Assembly: GCA_907165135.1 (NCBI GenBank)
Contig: OU015566.1
Span: 4,590,501-4,654,500 of the forward strand
Length of the DNA: 64,000 nt
Direction: 5' to 3'
From: Oikopleura dioica
Lineage: Eukaryota > Chordata > Appendicularia > Copelata > Oikopleuridae
In this document: positions 21,746-32,666 of the stretch, in pieces
Layout of the letters: every line of letters begins with the position of its first letter
Position numbering within the stretch: the first letter of the stretch is position 1
The notes under the pieces: generated by a model
What the model was told of the DNA's origin: nothing
The model's input: only the letters and a program-made list of their open reading frames with translations
Databases searched by the model: none
Made by a program: the position numbers and the translations under genes

Positions 21746-21906
21746 GTAGTATGTGGTAATTCGTCGGGCTATGACTCATAGCAAAGGAATGACCCCGACG
21801 AATAGGTGTGTTTTTTATCTTCAATCTGTCGGGATCGACCCCGACGAATGACTGTTATTTCATCTTTCATTTGTCGGGGCGACCCCGACGAATTACCACA
21901 GACTAC
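21746..21906. mobile_element. inverted-repeat element with CCCCGACGAAT repeats
   Basis: The ends GTAGTATGTGGTAATTCGTC and the inverted GACGAATTACCACAGACTAC bound a 161-bp unit. Inside, the word CCCCGACGAAT appears three times and its inverse once. No coding capacity. Confidence 0.75.
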
Positions 21907-23604
21907 GGTTTTTTAAGCAAATGAAGAAAAATATGACTCTTTTTCGAAGTAGCTACAGAAAAGTGCATTTTCATCAACGACTCCCTCTTTTGAAATAAGG
22001 GTGTCAATACGTTAGTTTCCATAAGGGTGTCCCTTATGATTTTTTGAAGAAAATTTTCGAGAAATAAGTGATCACTTCTGATCACAGTCAAAATTTCAGG
22101 CAACTAGTCCTGATAGTAGTATATATCATAGCATAGGGTGGTGTCACGTGGCTTAGAGATGTCCACTTGATAAGATGCGCGGATACTTTATGGTGTTAAT
22201 TTTACTCGATCAAATTCTTCGAGTCGAGGTTGTCAGAAAGAAACCATGTTCTCAGTGATTTTAGAGAACTGTATAAAGAAAACTGGCGCGTTTCCAAAAT
22301 ACAAACTCGTTTCCACCACATTAGAGCAATCCTGCGCTAAATCTGCTGAAGCGCATCCTTTGAAGATCACGTGTTCAGTGTTGTTTCGCTGTTTATGCTT
22401 TCTTTTTTGCGCTCCAAGGTTTTGTGTTTTTGTTTCAGCTGTGATAGAATCAATGACCTTTTGACCAAATCACCTGAAATTAAAACCTTATTTTGCCCGA
22501 TTTTGTGAATAAAAAATGACATTTCAAATTTCCATAATTCGGAAAAAAGGTACTCGAAACGCTTTGAAAGAGCCGAGTATGTTCAGCTTAAGACTGACGT
22601 ATCTAAAGATAAAAAATGCATGTTTGGGATGATGAAAAAGCGCAGGTGACTTTTGATGAAGCAAAAACCATGTCTTATATGAAAATTCAGCGGTCAAGCT
22701 TGAATTTCGTATAAAAGCGTAATAATTTCGTAATAAAGCGGTGAAGAGCTTTAAAAAACTCTACAATTTCAAAAATATTGCATAGTATTTTTTCGGCATT
22801 TTCAGTCGTTTTTCAGTCGACGCATGTCTAGCCATTCGCATGGTGGCACTTATTTTCGCATTATCTCAAGAAAATGTTTTTGGGGGGCTTGCGCAACTTG
22901 ACTTCTGTGAACGAGAGAGACAGCAAATTAAGCCGCATAGAAATGCGCCCCGTGTTTGTCAAAAATGTTCAATAACATCTCATTTCAAAGCGTCGTTTTT
23001 TCAATGTTTTTACCAAAATTTTATTTATGGGTAAATCTCGGACCAGGCAATTACTACGCATGCAAATTTTAATCAAACTAGTTTTTGATCAAGAAAATTT
23101 ATTATTGGCTTTTTGGCATCAGATTTTTGGGGAAATAGATGAAATTTCGTAATATTTTTGAAGCAGTACCCTTGATTTTCCGAAATCCTCGTTGTTTCTA
23201 CGAAGGATTTTTCGGACTCACTAAAAATTTTTGATAAAGCGAGCGAATTTATTAGGGGATTTCAAACTGTGATAATGTTGCTCGTCAATTTTTATTTTTA
23301 TTCGAATTTGAACAGTTCCTTTGAAAATTTTAATAAAAAAAGCTTCAGAATATCTTCAAAGCAGTATTAGAAAATTCCCTTATAAAAATTGCGCAAACAT
23401 AATTTCCATTTTTTTTTCTTTTAGACAACGTGGATTTTGTCTCGCGGATTCGCAATAATCTCCAAAAAGAAGCCTCGTTGTGTTTTTCATCGTTATGCTG
23501 ACGTGCGGTGGTGGTGGAGGAGAGCACCACCTAGGTTACGAAATGCGTATTTATGCTCGGGTTACTGGCGGAAAAATCATTCACCAGAGAGAAATCATCC
23601 GATA

Positions 23605-25371
23605 ATGAAGGTAAAGCAAGATTTCGGAAACAATAAAAAACCAATTATTTTTTCAGTAAATGAGGAAATCGATTAAGCATTTTGTTTAGATTTCAGCCAG
23701 CCTCATCGCCTTGACAAACTTGGCCACGAATGCTGCCGCCAGCTCGAAAAAGAATCCGACCAATGCCGTCGAAAGCATCGACGCTCCCAGAACCGTCTGT
23801 GGCGGCCTTATCACTGGCGACGGCATCATCACCTCTCCTGGATTCGACGATCCAGGACACTACGAGAACTACCTCGACTGCACCTGGGAAATCAACATTC
23901 CCGGCGTTTCCGGCTTCACGATTCACCCCTAGTATTTCGTCGTCGAACAAGAGCGTTATTGCTCCTACGATTCGCTGACCATTACTTTCGGAAGCTCGGA
24001 ATTCACTTTCTGCGGATATGACGATGCAGATTACGACGATAGTTCTAGCTACAGCTTAAGCAGCTCCGGAAGCTCCGGCTATACCTCAAGCTCATATTAC
24101 AGCTCCAGCTCAAGTTTAAGCTCGAGTAGGTCCGGAAGCTCTGGCTACAGCTCAAGCTCAAGTTCCAGCTCATATTCTAGCTCAAGCTCAAGCTCTGGTA
24201 GAAAACGAAGAGCTCCAGTGGAGGGTGTCCTTGGCGCCTCAGGCAACGGAAGAATTGATTCTTCTAGCTCCCCATACCTTGGGGACTTCCTCCAGCCTCT
24301 ACGGGTTAGAAATGACTCATACGGTATGAGTCATACCGTATGAGTCATACGTTCGTCTTATTTATTTTTTTCTTCGTTAGGTAGAGGGAAACACTGCTAC
24401 ACTCCACTTTACAACAGATGGATCTCGTGTTTTCAAAGGATTTAAGCTTCGAATCGAGAAGGACAACAACATCGGAGAAACGGGATGTGACCAAGTCCAA
24501 TCCGGCTCTGGATCTTTGAGCAGTACGAATCACCCGGAAAATTACGGAAACAATGAGCTTTGCAGGTAAATTAATCTTTGCGGAATTCTAGCTCTCATAA
24601 ATACCTGGATATACTCTGAATGCAGAGCCAGGAAAGATAATCAAAATCGACTTCGAACACTTTGACGTCGAGAACAACCGAGATTGCGATTACGACTCCC
24701 TACGAATCAACGGCCGAAAACACTGCGGTAGAAAACAACATGGATTCGGCAACAAGCGAAATCCACCGCAGACCGTTTACGTTTTTGCTGAATCGACCGA
24801 ACTTGAGTGGATCACCGACGGCTCCGTGACCAGAGGAGGTTTTGCTCTTTCCTGGGAGTCTGTTGTAAATCCCAATGGATCTGCTGCTTCTGGTCCTTTG
24901 GAAAGCGCCGCTGGATTTCATGAACATATGGAGGTGAGGAATAAAAGGCTATTTAGAGCAGGGCTCTGTACTGAGTCAGGGTCTGAAATATCGATTGATT
25001 GATTGGATCTTATTTTTAAGTCTTTCTACAACCAACTCATCTACCAAATGGAATTCCGTCGGCCCTGGATGTCCAAAGCCCTGGCTCGATTCTGGAGCAA
25101 CATCCAAATCGCCAAAGACTACTTCCAAAGCGAAGGAGAATGCGAATGGGACCACGCCAAGCCTTCATACAACACATTCGATTTCAAAGAATTCGATGAT
25201 TCCGCCTCGAAATGCGACAATTTAAACAATTTCGCAACAAATGCGAACGCGTTTCTGAACAATTTCGTGTGCATGGACGGTCATGAGCTTCCGAAGAGAA
25301 CATGGATGAAATGGAAGAATTCGGCTTCGAAGATTTTTGACATCGGGTTTGCTTTGGCAGACCATTGTTAA
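23605..25371 (+). CDS. secreted two-CUB-domain protein with an in-frame stop in CUB1
   Basis: A 6-nt first exon (ATGAAG, 23605-23610) splices to 23690, giving a signal peptide (MKISASLIALTN...). CUB1 begins CGGLITGDGIITSPGF and shows CTWEI. At 23930-23932 an in-frame TAG interrupts it, and CUB1 coding then resumes in the same frame (CSYDSLTI, FTFCGY). A long Ser/Tyr-rich insert and an RKRR furin-like site precede an intron holding an ACTCATACGGTATGAGT palindrome. Next come the end of CUB1 and CUB2 (SSTNHPENYG, IIKIDFEHFDVE, CDYDSLRI, GGFALSW). The last exon (25018-25371) is a Cys/Trp-containing C-terminal domain I do not recognise. The splice inside CUB2 near 24567-24610 has no clean AG acceptor in frame. 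Pseudogenisation, sequence error and readthrough all remain possible. Confidence 0.65.
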
Positions 25372-25548
25372 ACAACTTTTCCTGCCAAATGTACAATCAT
25401 CGATTATTCATTAATAAAATATAATTTTGAAAAATTCAATTCTCTTTCTAATCAGCATTTTTTATTGATAAAATTATAAAAAACAAAACAAATCAAAGAA
25501 AATGAAGAAGATCGAATTTTGATATAAATATCATGATCAGTATCATAA

Positions 25549-26030
25549 TCACAAGATAGAACATGCTCTTGATCTTTTTTTCTTCTTCGGATTCTTTTTC
25601 GTCGGCGCTTCCTCCAGTTTTTCGATTTCTTCGAATTCGACCGGCAAAGGCTCCTCTTTGATTTCAGTAATCGACGAAATTTCTTTCGGAATGAGAGTGA
25701 GAGTGTATGCTTCTTGGAAGAGATACCATTCATCAAATTGAATCCGTCCATTCGCCAAATTTTCGTCAGTAAAATAAGGGTTGAACTGAGAAATTCGAAT
25801 CACTAAAAGACTGGCTTAGATTCTCTGTAAGGTTCAAAATTTAAGACTTGGAGAGTCAGCTGAGAATTCATTATTTTGGAGAACATATTCGTTGTTTTCA
25901 ATTCGGTCCATGGTCATTTGGTGATAAAACGTTCTTTCGTAAAGATGTTCGCTATCTCGGGGAAAAACCATGGCGGCTGTGACTGTGACCGGTCGAGTGA
26001 ATTGAAATTGTTCGCCCAGAATAACTGAAT
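25549..26030 (-). CDS. unknown protein with Lys-rich C-terminus
   Basis: Two minus-strand coding stretches: about 26016-25850 (GEQFQFTRPVTVTAA..) with an AG acceptor, and 25800-25549 ending in KKNPKKKKRSRACSIL. Acidic Glu-rich sequence precedes the basic tail. A CSIL end resembles a CaaX prenylation box (Cys-Ser-Ile-Leu) after a polybasic run, which would suggest membrane targeting; this is inference. The junction between the two stretches was not resolved. It follows the kinase-like gene on the same strand by about 30 nt and could be co-transcribed with it. Confidence 0.4.
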
Positions 26031-26056
26031 TTTAATAAAGGATTTATGTTTTGTTT

Positions 26057-27528
26057 TTAAGCTTTTTTATATCTGCAGATTGATTCAACAGGTTTTGGAT
26101 TATAATCTTCTGGTCCACCAAGAAGTCTGATAATATCCCAGCCACTTTCCATCAAATAAGTTTTCTGACAAAGTCGCTTCAGAAGAATTTCGATTTGATT
26201 GATTTGTGCCTGCTTTTCTTCTTTATTCGGGTTCAAATTAAGCCCAACCATGCTTCGTGGATAAACGATCATCGTCAGAGTTGACAATATGTTTTCAAAT
26301 GAATGAGTAGGGTATTTATCAACAAAACCAAGATCTTTCTTGATCGCATGTCGTAGAAGCGTCGTAACAGAAATCGGCACGCAAAGCTGACTGGTCTTTT
26401 GATCGAAAATATTTTTTGTTAAATTTTTCATGTCTTGGTTGGCACATTTTGTGATGTCTTGATTTAAAGAAGACATTTGGCAGGATGTGGTTAAGTTTGG
26501 ATCGTCGAGGCAGAAAGAAGAGTCAGCATCGTCTAAGTCGATGATTTTTGTGATTTCATCGAAAACTTCAAGGCTTCCATCTTCGATTTTATGAACTGTC
26601 AACGCATTACAGCTCTTAATTGCAAAATTGTTAATTTTAATAATTTCATTTATTAACTTTAACAAGCTGATCGATTCCACTGCGCTCTTCGTCATCAATC
26701 GGTTTATAAAGCAGCGACCAGGTTGTTTTCCAAGAACACAAGAAAAAATACCAAAGATTATCGATTCTGTAACCTTGACCATTTGTCAATTGACTTTGAA
26801 AAGAAAAACCGGGCAAGCCAGCAGCTAAAACAAATTATTTTCTTACTTCGAGGTTAACTTACAAAGAGAACAATTAATTCTATTTTTTGACCCTCTTCTG
26901 CAGTAGCCCATTTGCCTGTAACCTTCTCTTCCTGTCAATTCGTAAACGAGGCCGAAATCAATGATTCGAGGAACTCCATCAAGCAGAAGAATATTTTCCA
27001 ATTTAAAATCAAAGTGATTGATTCCAATTTTCTTCAAATAAACGAATCCCTTCGAAATTTCCAATCCGATTCTCTTCCGCTCATCAATGTCAATTTTTTT
27101 TTCTTTCAACAAACTTCTTAAATCTTTTTCCGCTCTCTCCATTATTGTGATCCATCCAAGACAATCTGCTTGCTGCTCATCGACTAAGAAATATGTTTTC
27201 GAGAGATGAATCTGATTGCAAAATCATTCGATGAGTTGAGGTTTGCTCAAAGCTTTCAATCTCTTCTTTGTTTACATCAAAAATAAATCCTCGGTCACCG
27301 ACAAAACCACAATATTGCCAGTGATAAGCATTTCTATCATCTTCAAAATCCATCCGTTCAACAGCCGAGATCAATCTGCATTTCTGAGTCCTCGTTGTTG
27401 TCCTCTTCAATTTCGGCAGAAATCCAGCCAGCCATTCCTCGATCTTATCTCTTTCAATCTCGGGCGGATGATCATCAATTCTCTCATTATCCATGATCGC
27501 AGAATTCCGTCGAAGTAGAGCCAAAATC
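26057..27528 (-). CDS. protein kinase-like protein with a novel C-terminal domain
   Basis: The minus-strand gene has several small introns. After a first exon (27528 to about 27300), an intron restores frame to reach GWITIMERAEKDL. This is followed by the kinase catalytic loop, which reads HFDFKLEN instead of HRDxKxxN, and by IDFG in place of DFG with its Ile neighbour. The catalytic Asp, Lys and Asn are present; the Arg is replaced by Phe. A Gly-rich loop and the beta3 Lys were not identified, so it may be a pseudokinase. A 43-nt intron near 26630-26672 continues the same frame into a long C-terminal region (CLDDPNLTTSCQMSS, QLCVPISVTTLLRHA, YPRSMVGLNLNPN, LMESGWDIIRLLGG) ending at 26057. 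I do not know this region. The CVPIS stretch recalls a cysteine-peptidase start, but that is speculative. Confidence 0.6.
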
Positions 27529-27599
27529 CTGCATTTAAAGAGTCCTTCTTTTTCGATGATATTTACGTTGCTATCGTAAAAATAGCGCTAACAGATATT

Positions 27600-28094
27600 T
27601 TCTTCCGTTTCTGACACATGGCCCAGTGATGCAACAAAGTTTGAAATTGATGAAAGAATGGCTCTTTTTCTTGCGAGTTCAATTCTTTACAAAAAGAACC
27701 ATTCTTTACAAAGGATGGAACCCCCTCTACCATTTTAAGGTGACTGTCAGCTCAGTTTAGCTCATCTCAATGATTCTTTGAAATGAGCCAGCTCAGCTCA
27801 GCTCAAAAAATGGCCAGTTTAGCTAAGCAAGCGCAGGTTGTAAAATCCTCAGCTGAACTCAACAATTTTCAGAAAAGTCTCAGCGCAGCTCATTTATTTT
27901 TTGAAAAAATCAGCTTACTTTTGAAAGAAGCCAGCTCAACTCAGCTCAGCTCAATTTCGACCTCAGCTCAGCTCAGAAAAATAAAACTCAGAAGATAGCA
28001 ACTCTACCCTGAAGTTCTGCTAGTTTTTTCATTTTAGCCAGAAAATAACGGAGCATTACCTTGTCCACCAAAAGGTCATGTTTTGTTAAAAATA
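27600..28094. repeat. AGCTC-rich low-complexity tract
   Basis: From about 27750 to 27990, CAGCTCAGCTCAGCTC runs and spaced AGCTCA words dominate. Before it is a short inverted pair around GAATGGCTCTTTTTC/GAAAGAACCATTC (27655-27715). No gene is supported. Confidence 0.6.
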
Positions 28095-28828
28095 CCGTGG
28101 TTTTCCATTTTTAGAGCGCCCACTTTAAGAGCGTTTTTTCGTATAATTTGAAAATGTTGTCATCTGCCAAAATTCCATTTTAAGAGCGTTTTTGAAGATT
28201 TTTATTAAAAATCAAAAAATTTTCAGACTGACAGTGAATCATTTATAAAAAAAGTTTGTAATCTTTCACTGCTTTTCTGGTCATTTTGAAGTCGAAGGCT
28301 TCGCAGTGTCGGCACTCTCTATCACTTGAACTTGAGGTTCCTCTTCAATCTCCATCGGGGTCGCGGCTCGTGTTTCATCGATTTGAAGCGCCAGAAAATG
28401 CTCGACCAGCTCTTCCTCGTCTTCTTTCTCCAGCAAACTTTCCAAAACATCCAAGTCCTCAAAATCTTCAACAGCTCCTTCGAATTCTTCCTCCTTGATC
28501 AGCCCAGTATTGATCCAAGAGCGCTTGAAGATTGCTGGACTCATGTTTATGAAGATTTCGTTGGCTTTGTTCACTAGATCTTCCTCCTTGATAATCAGAT
28601 GATCATGGTCGACGATGAAATCGTCAAGAAAACATCGGATCTTTTTTTGTACTTGCAGAACACAAGGTTGTCACAGGGTTGAAAATGACATAGCTACATT
28701 TACAATTTGTTTAACGGAAAAATTAAAAATCCCACTGTCATCCTACCTTGATTGAAAAATTTCCAATCTAAGAGCGATTTGAGCGAGGCCTGTCATCCAA
28801 AAAACGCTCTTAAAATGGAAAACCACGG
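28095..28828 (-). mobile_element. pogo-like non-autonomous DNA transposon, copy 2
   Basis: The ends are the same as copy 1 (CCGTGGTTTTCCATTTT) with TA on both sides, but the element is in opposite orientation. The transposase relic lies on the minus strand (28281-28574 plus upstream). Compared with copy 1 there is one extra A in an A-run (six versus seven) at the GTACAAAAAAG site (near 28643). This shifts the frame of the first 25 codons. Otherwise the two appear nearly identical. Confidence 0.9.
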
Positions 28829-29017
28829 TATTTAGTCAAACCGTTTCCAGAAACATGATCGTTTTTGAACGATTGGAATTATTATGAAAGACGCAATTTG
28901 TTCATTGATGTTTGAAGTCCAAACACTTCGTGTTCCTGACTCTCTGAGCCACTTTCTCCCAATCCAGAATCGAAAACGGTACTAAAAAGATCACGATTAA
29001 AAATATTTGTTTTTCAG

Positions 29018-30597
29018 TTTTTCTTCTTTTTTCCTACTTTTTGGTCGGTTATTTTTCGTCGCATGGATTCGACGAAATTGCGAAAGAGCTAGAGAGAAAG
29101 AACAACGGCTGTAAAAACGACGTAAAAATCGGAGAACCGGGGCAATTCAACTGGATTCTGATTCTTTCCGTTCAAGGATCCGGGAACACCTGGACGAGGC
29201 AGCTTTTTCAGTCGCTGACGGGCTACTACGCGGGAGGAGTCTATCACGAGATTCATGAGGCGCTCGATACTGACGAATTATACGAGCAATCGCCCTTTCC
29301 CGGAGAGCATTTTTCTCCTGAGTCTGGCAGAGTTTTAGGTAAAGAGAGACGTTTTTTCGTGCTTTTTTTGGTGTCAGCCAAAGGTGAAAATAAATTATCT
29401 TTATGAAACACGCAGAGAACTGTTACGAAAATAGTTATGATGGCGTTAACACGTTACGTTATTAGTACCAAGTCATTGAATTTAAAACTAAGGGCGTAAT
29501 TGAGGATTATTATTCCTCGATCAAGCTTTTAACAATTTTTGATCCGAAAAATAGTTGGGTAAGAAAAGGGTTCACGATATTATTCCCATACTGACGCACT
29601 TAATATATTTTTCGTTTGGAAAATTGAGACCAAGAGCTAGAGAAATAGGCGCATGTTTGTTTTCCTTTTTTTAAATCATCTTTTATTTATCCTTATTCGG
29701 AAATGACAACAATTTCGAGAATATCACGCAATAATAAATTGCTCTTGGTTGAACGAATATTTAGTGAAAACAAAAACTTCCAAACGGAAAAGCCAATCAG
29801 AGATGTCAAGTGCTCAAAAATGTTGTCAGCAATGTTTTCATAGATAAATCATACATGCCTAATCATATAAAAAAATCATTTCAAGAATCGAATTGACTTT
29901 ACTAAAGTCTTTTTTTTCAGGAATCAAGTCGCACGCTCGAGGACACATCCGAAAAGCCCACGCCGTCGTCCTCGTCATCCGAAACCCCTACGACACCATC
30001 AAAGCGAATTTCAACCGAATCATGGCGCAAAAAGAAACCGGCGACGGCCATGGCGCGCACACTGGCACCATCGACCCAGCGCTCTTCAAATCGCTAAAAT
30101 GGCGACGATACATTCACAACACCGCGGAAATGTGGCGACAGTACTACAAAGACGCGGTCCATCTGGCTGTCAATAGCGAGAAAAATTTTCATTTTCTCTG
30201 GTACGATTTGCTGAAAACAGAAAAAGAGGCGCAAATGCGGGAAGTTTACGCTTTCTTGGAAAACGAAGCGGTTCCAAATGAAAAATTCGAAGTCGAAAAC
30301 ATCGACGAGCGATTAAATTGCATCAAAAACGATAATCTGGACAAATTTAAAAGAAAAAAAGTTGAACTCGACTTTGACATCTACAAACCAGGTAAAATTG
30401 GCCAACGCTCGCTTTGTTTTTTATCAAAAATATTTTATGAAAAAAAATATGGAGCACTTGATCAATAATGAAATTGGCTTGACTTTGTTTTAGATGAAAT
30501 AGAGATGATCAACTCTTACATCCGAGAATATATCGAATTCTTTCGCGAAAATGATGTTGAATTTCCAGAAAAAACTGTCAAAAGCTGGCTTAGATAG
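29018..30597 (+). CDS. WSCD-like membrane sulfotransferase
   Basis: Type II Golgi-type sulfotransferases use PAPS to sulfate glycans. The exon at 29018-29338 starts within a hydrophobic anchor (FLLFSYFLVGYF). It carries the 5'-phosphosulfate loop SVQGSGNTWTRQLFQ and GGVYHEI. A 582-nt intron follows. The exon at 29921-30391 (phase restored through a split Gly codon) has GIKSHARGHI and the 3'-phosphate motif VLVIRNPYD, with FLWYDLLK further on. The last exon, 30494-30597, ends at a TAG. Motif spacing matches WSC-domain sulfotransferases (WSCD1/2), without the WSC domain. A short 5' exon with the start codon is expected near 28880-28980 but its phase could not be fixed. Confidence 0.8.
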
Positions 30598-31467
30598 CAG
30601 ACCCTTAATTATTTTGTTCATTGAGTTCACAAAAATAAAAATTTTATATAACGCTCAAATCGAAGTTATTCGCTTAAAAAAAAAATTTATTCTTTAAAAA
30701 AAAGGTTGAGATCCTGGCTCCGCAACCTGTGTTGAGAATCTGAGTCAGGGGTTTATATCAAGAATCGGATTTCTTGTCAGTGTTTTCTCAAATTTTTAAC
30801 ATAGTGACCCCGTTATTTTACTGCTCAAAATTTATTTCAGACAATTTTCTCTTTCCTATCGAAGCCAAAAATTTGGACTTCTTGAGCTTTCGAGGTGCTA
30901 CAATGCAAATCGGGCATCTCCGAATGTCGTCAAAAAGCCTATTTTAGGAAAGTCAGCGATCTTTGACGAAAAATTTTGTTAAAAATTTTCTTGAAAATCG
31001 AAATTTCGGCTTCCATAGGAAATAGATACAGGTCTAAAATTTTTATTTCCAAAGTAAAATAAGGGTGTTACTATTATAACTTTGGGAGAAAATTCTGACG
31101 GAAAATCACGATTCTTGATATCTACCTCCTTAAAAAGCTTTGAAAAAAATTTGATGAAAAGTGAGTGTTTTTCGAAGCCAATGACTTTTGACGCCAATCT
31201 GCAGCATCGAATCCGCTGCATAATGCCTGTAATCCAGCGATACAAATGCATAGAACAAACATCAATTCAGAATAGAAGTACTAAAGGCCAGTTTTATAGA
31301 TAGAAAACAAACACTTCCCCCATTACGAAAGGAGAATAAATAGTGAGACAGAAGTGAGAATTCAGACACATTCCTTCAATTTCTTCAATTCATCAATTTT
31401 TCTCTAATTTAATCGGAAACCAGAGGCGCTGGAGAAATTCAAGACAAAAGAAAAAAGTTGAAAAGCG
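30598..31467. other. intergenic stretch with one MITE
   Basis: It holds the element at 30801-31074 and a fragment of the CCTGAGTCAGGG family near 30715-30750. No gene is supported. Confidence 0.5.
30801..31074. mobile_element. MITE with ATAGTGACCCCGTTATTTTACT ends
   Basis: The left end ATAGTGACCCCGTTATTTTA and the right end, the inverse of ATAGTAACACCCTTATTTTA, bound a 274-bp unit related to the GTGACACCC families. No ORF. Confidence 0.7.
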
Positions 31468-32498
31468 ATGGAAAAAGAGGCCGAAAAAGAGGAAAAGAAG
31501 GAAATCGAAGAAATCAACGAAGAAAGCGGCAAAATCAGCTGTTCAAAAAGAGTCGGAAACGCGAAGCGAATCGGGATATTTTTCCTTCTCAATGCAGTTT
31601 TCGTCGGAATCGGGACTTTTTCCTTCCACGCTTTGGAAGGCCCAAATGAAGACAAAATCTGCGCGGACTCCCGACAAGCGCTGAAGAATTTCACCGACTC
31701 GCTGATCAAAGAGCCGGACGGAACTTACAAAGTTACAGACGAGCAGCTTCTCAATTTGGTCAAAACTGCGGAGATTTACGCGGAAGAAGGGGTCCCGATT
31801 TCGACCTTGATCGACCCGGAAAACGAATGTCCAAAGTTGTGGACTTATGGCGGCGCTGCTTATTTTTGCGGGACGATTGTCACGACTGTTGGTTATGGAG
31901 ACACAGCTCCGAAGGTTTGAGAGCTCTAGAAAATTGAGGAAAAAATTTTTTTAGACAAATGAAGGAAGACTGCTGTTTTTGTTTTATGTCATTCCGGGAA
32001 TCGCCATTTGCGGCGCTCTTCTTGGCGAAATCGGACTTTTGGTAATTTTTTTCTTATTTTTGAAACAAAAAAAAAGACGATTTTTAGATGGCGAATGTTT
32101 CCTACAGAACTCGAAAGCGGCTGAAAAACGTCCCGACCGCTCTGTTTTGGACGCTGAACAGTTTGTTTGGAATTGGATTTTTGATTTTTCTCCCTTCGCT
32201 GATAATTTTCCTCAGCGTTGAAGAGTGGACGTATTTTGAGTCGCTGTATTTTATGATGGTGACTTTCACGACAGTTGGTTTTGGAGACTTGACCATAACA
32301 GCTTATGATTGGAAATATGCGATCATGTTTTTCAGCTATCTTGGGTATTTGAGATTTGATTTGATTTTTGATGATTTTTGAAGACTCTCTTGGATCGGTT
32401 ACATTATTGGGACCATCACTGACAGCGTCAGAAATCGACTAGCAGCGGACAAAAACGAAGAAAAAGACGAAGACGAAGAGATTTTCTCTGAATTTTGA
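31468..32498 (+). CDS. two-pore-domain potassium (K2P) channel
   Basis: Background K+ leak channel of the plasma membrane. Exons 31468-31914, 31955-32041, 32088-32344 and 32384-32498 join with consistent phases. TM1 is IGIFFLLNAVFVGIGTF. The first pore reads CGTIVTTVGYGDTAPK and the second FTTVGFGDLT, giving the GYG/GFG filters typical of K2P channels. The extracellular cap between M1 and P1 contains two Cys. The last exon gives the final part of M4 (SWIGYIIGTITD) and a short, acidic tail ending EIFSEF. The N-terminus is unusually rich in Glu and Lys. No break is seen. Confidence 0.92.
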
Positions 32499-32666
32499 AT
32501 GCAAAACTGATAATTGACGATGATGATGAAATAATAATTTGACACTTTCAACGCTTTTCTTTTTCGAGCCAAAAGCATTTTGCCAACCGAAAATGTCACT
32601 ACTTGACATTTACTCCCGCGCCCACGCTGAGCTGTAGTACCAGCCGGTTTTCGTACATTTTTTAAA

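Larger units (their letters stand above)
19499..23604. other. long repeat-bearing intergenic stretch
   Basis: No supported gene. It contains two inverted-repeat elements (19991-20157, 21746-21906), scattered GTGACACCCTTA ends (for example near 20290 and 22005), and AT-rich DNA. Several open frames of 60-150 codons were inspected and lack domains or splice continuity. Confidence 0.5.

Noticed and set aside
22246..23034. Plus-strand Cys-rich frames at 22246-22464 and 22840-23034
   Set aside because: No domain, no splice continuity and no neighbour relation; likely chance frames.
25452..25751. Minus-strand Arg/Lys-rich frame overlapping the unknown gene at 25549
   Set aside because: A different-frame shadow of the Lys-rich coding segment with the better-supported CSIL end.
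31404..31709. Minus-strand Ser/Phe-rich frame over the K2P first exon
   Set aside because: Antisense to a well supported K2P exon.
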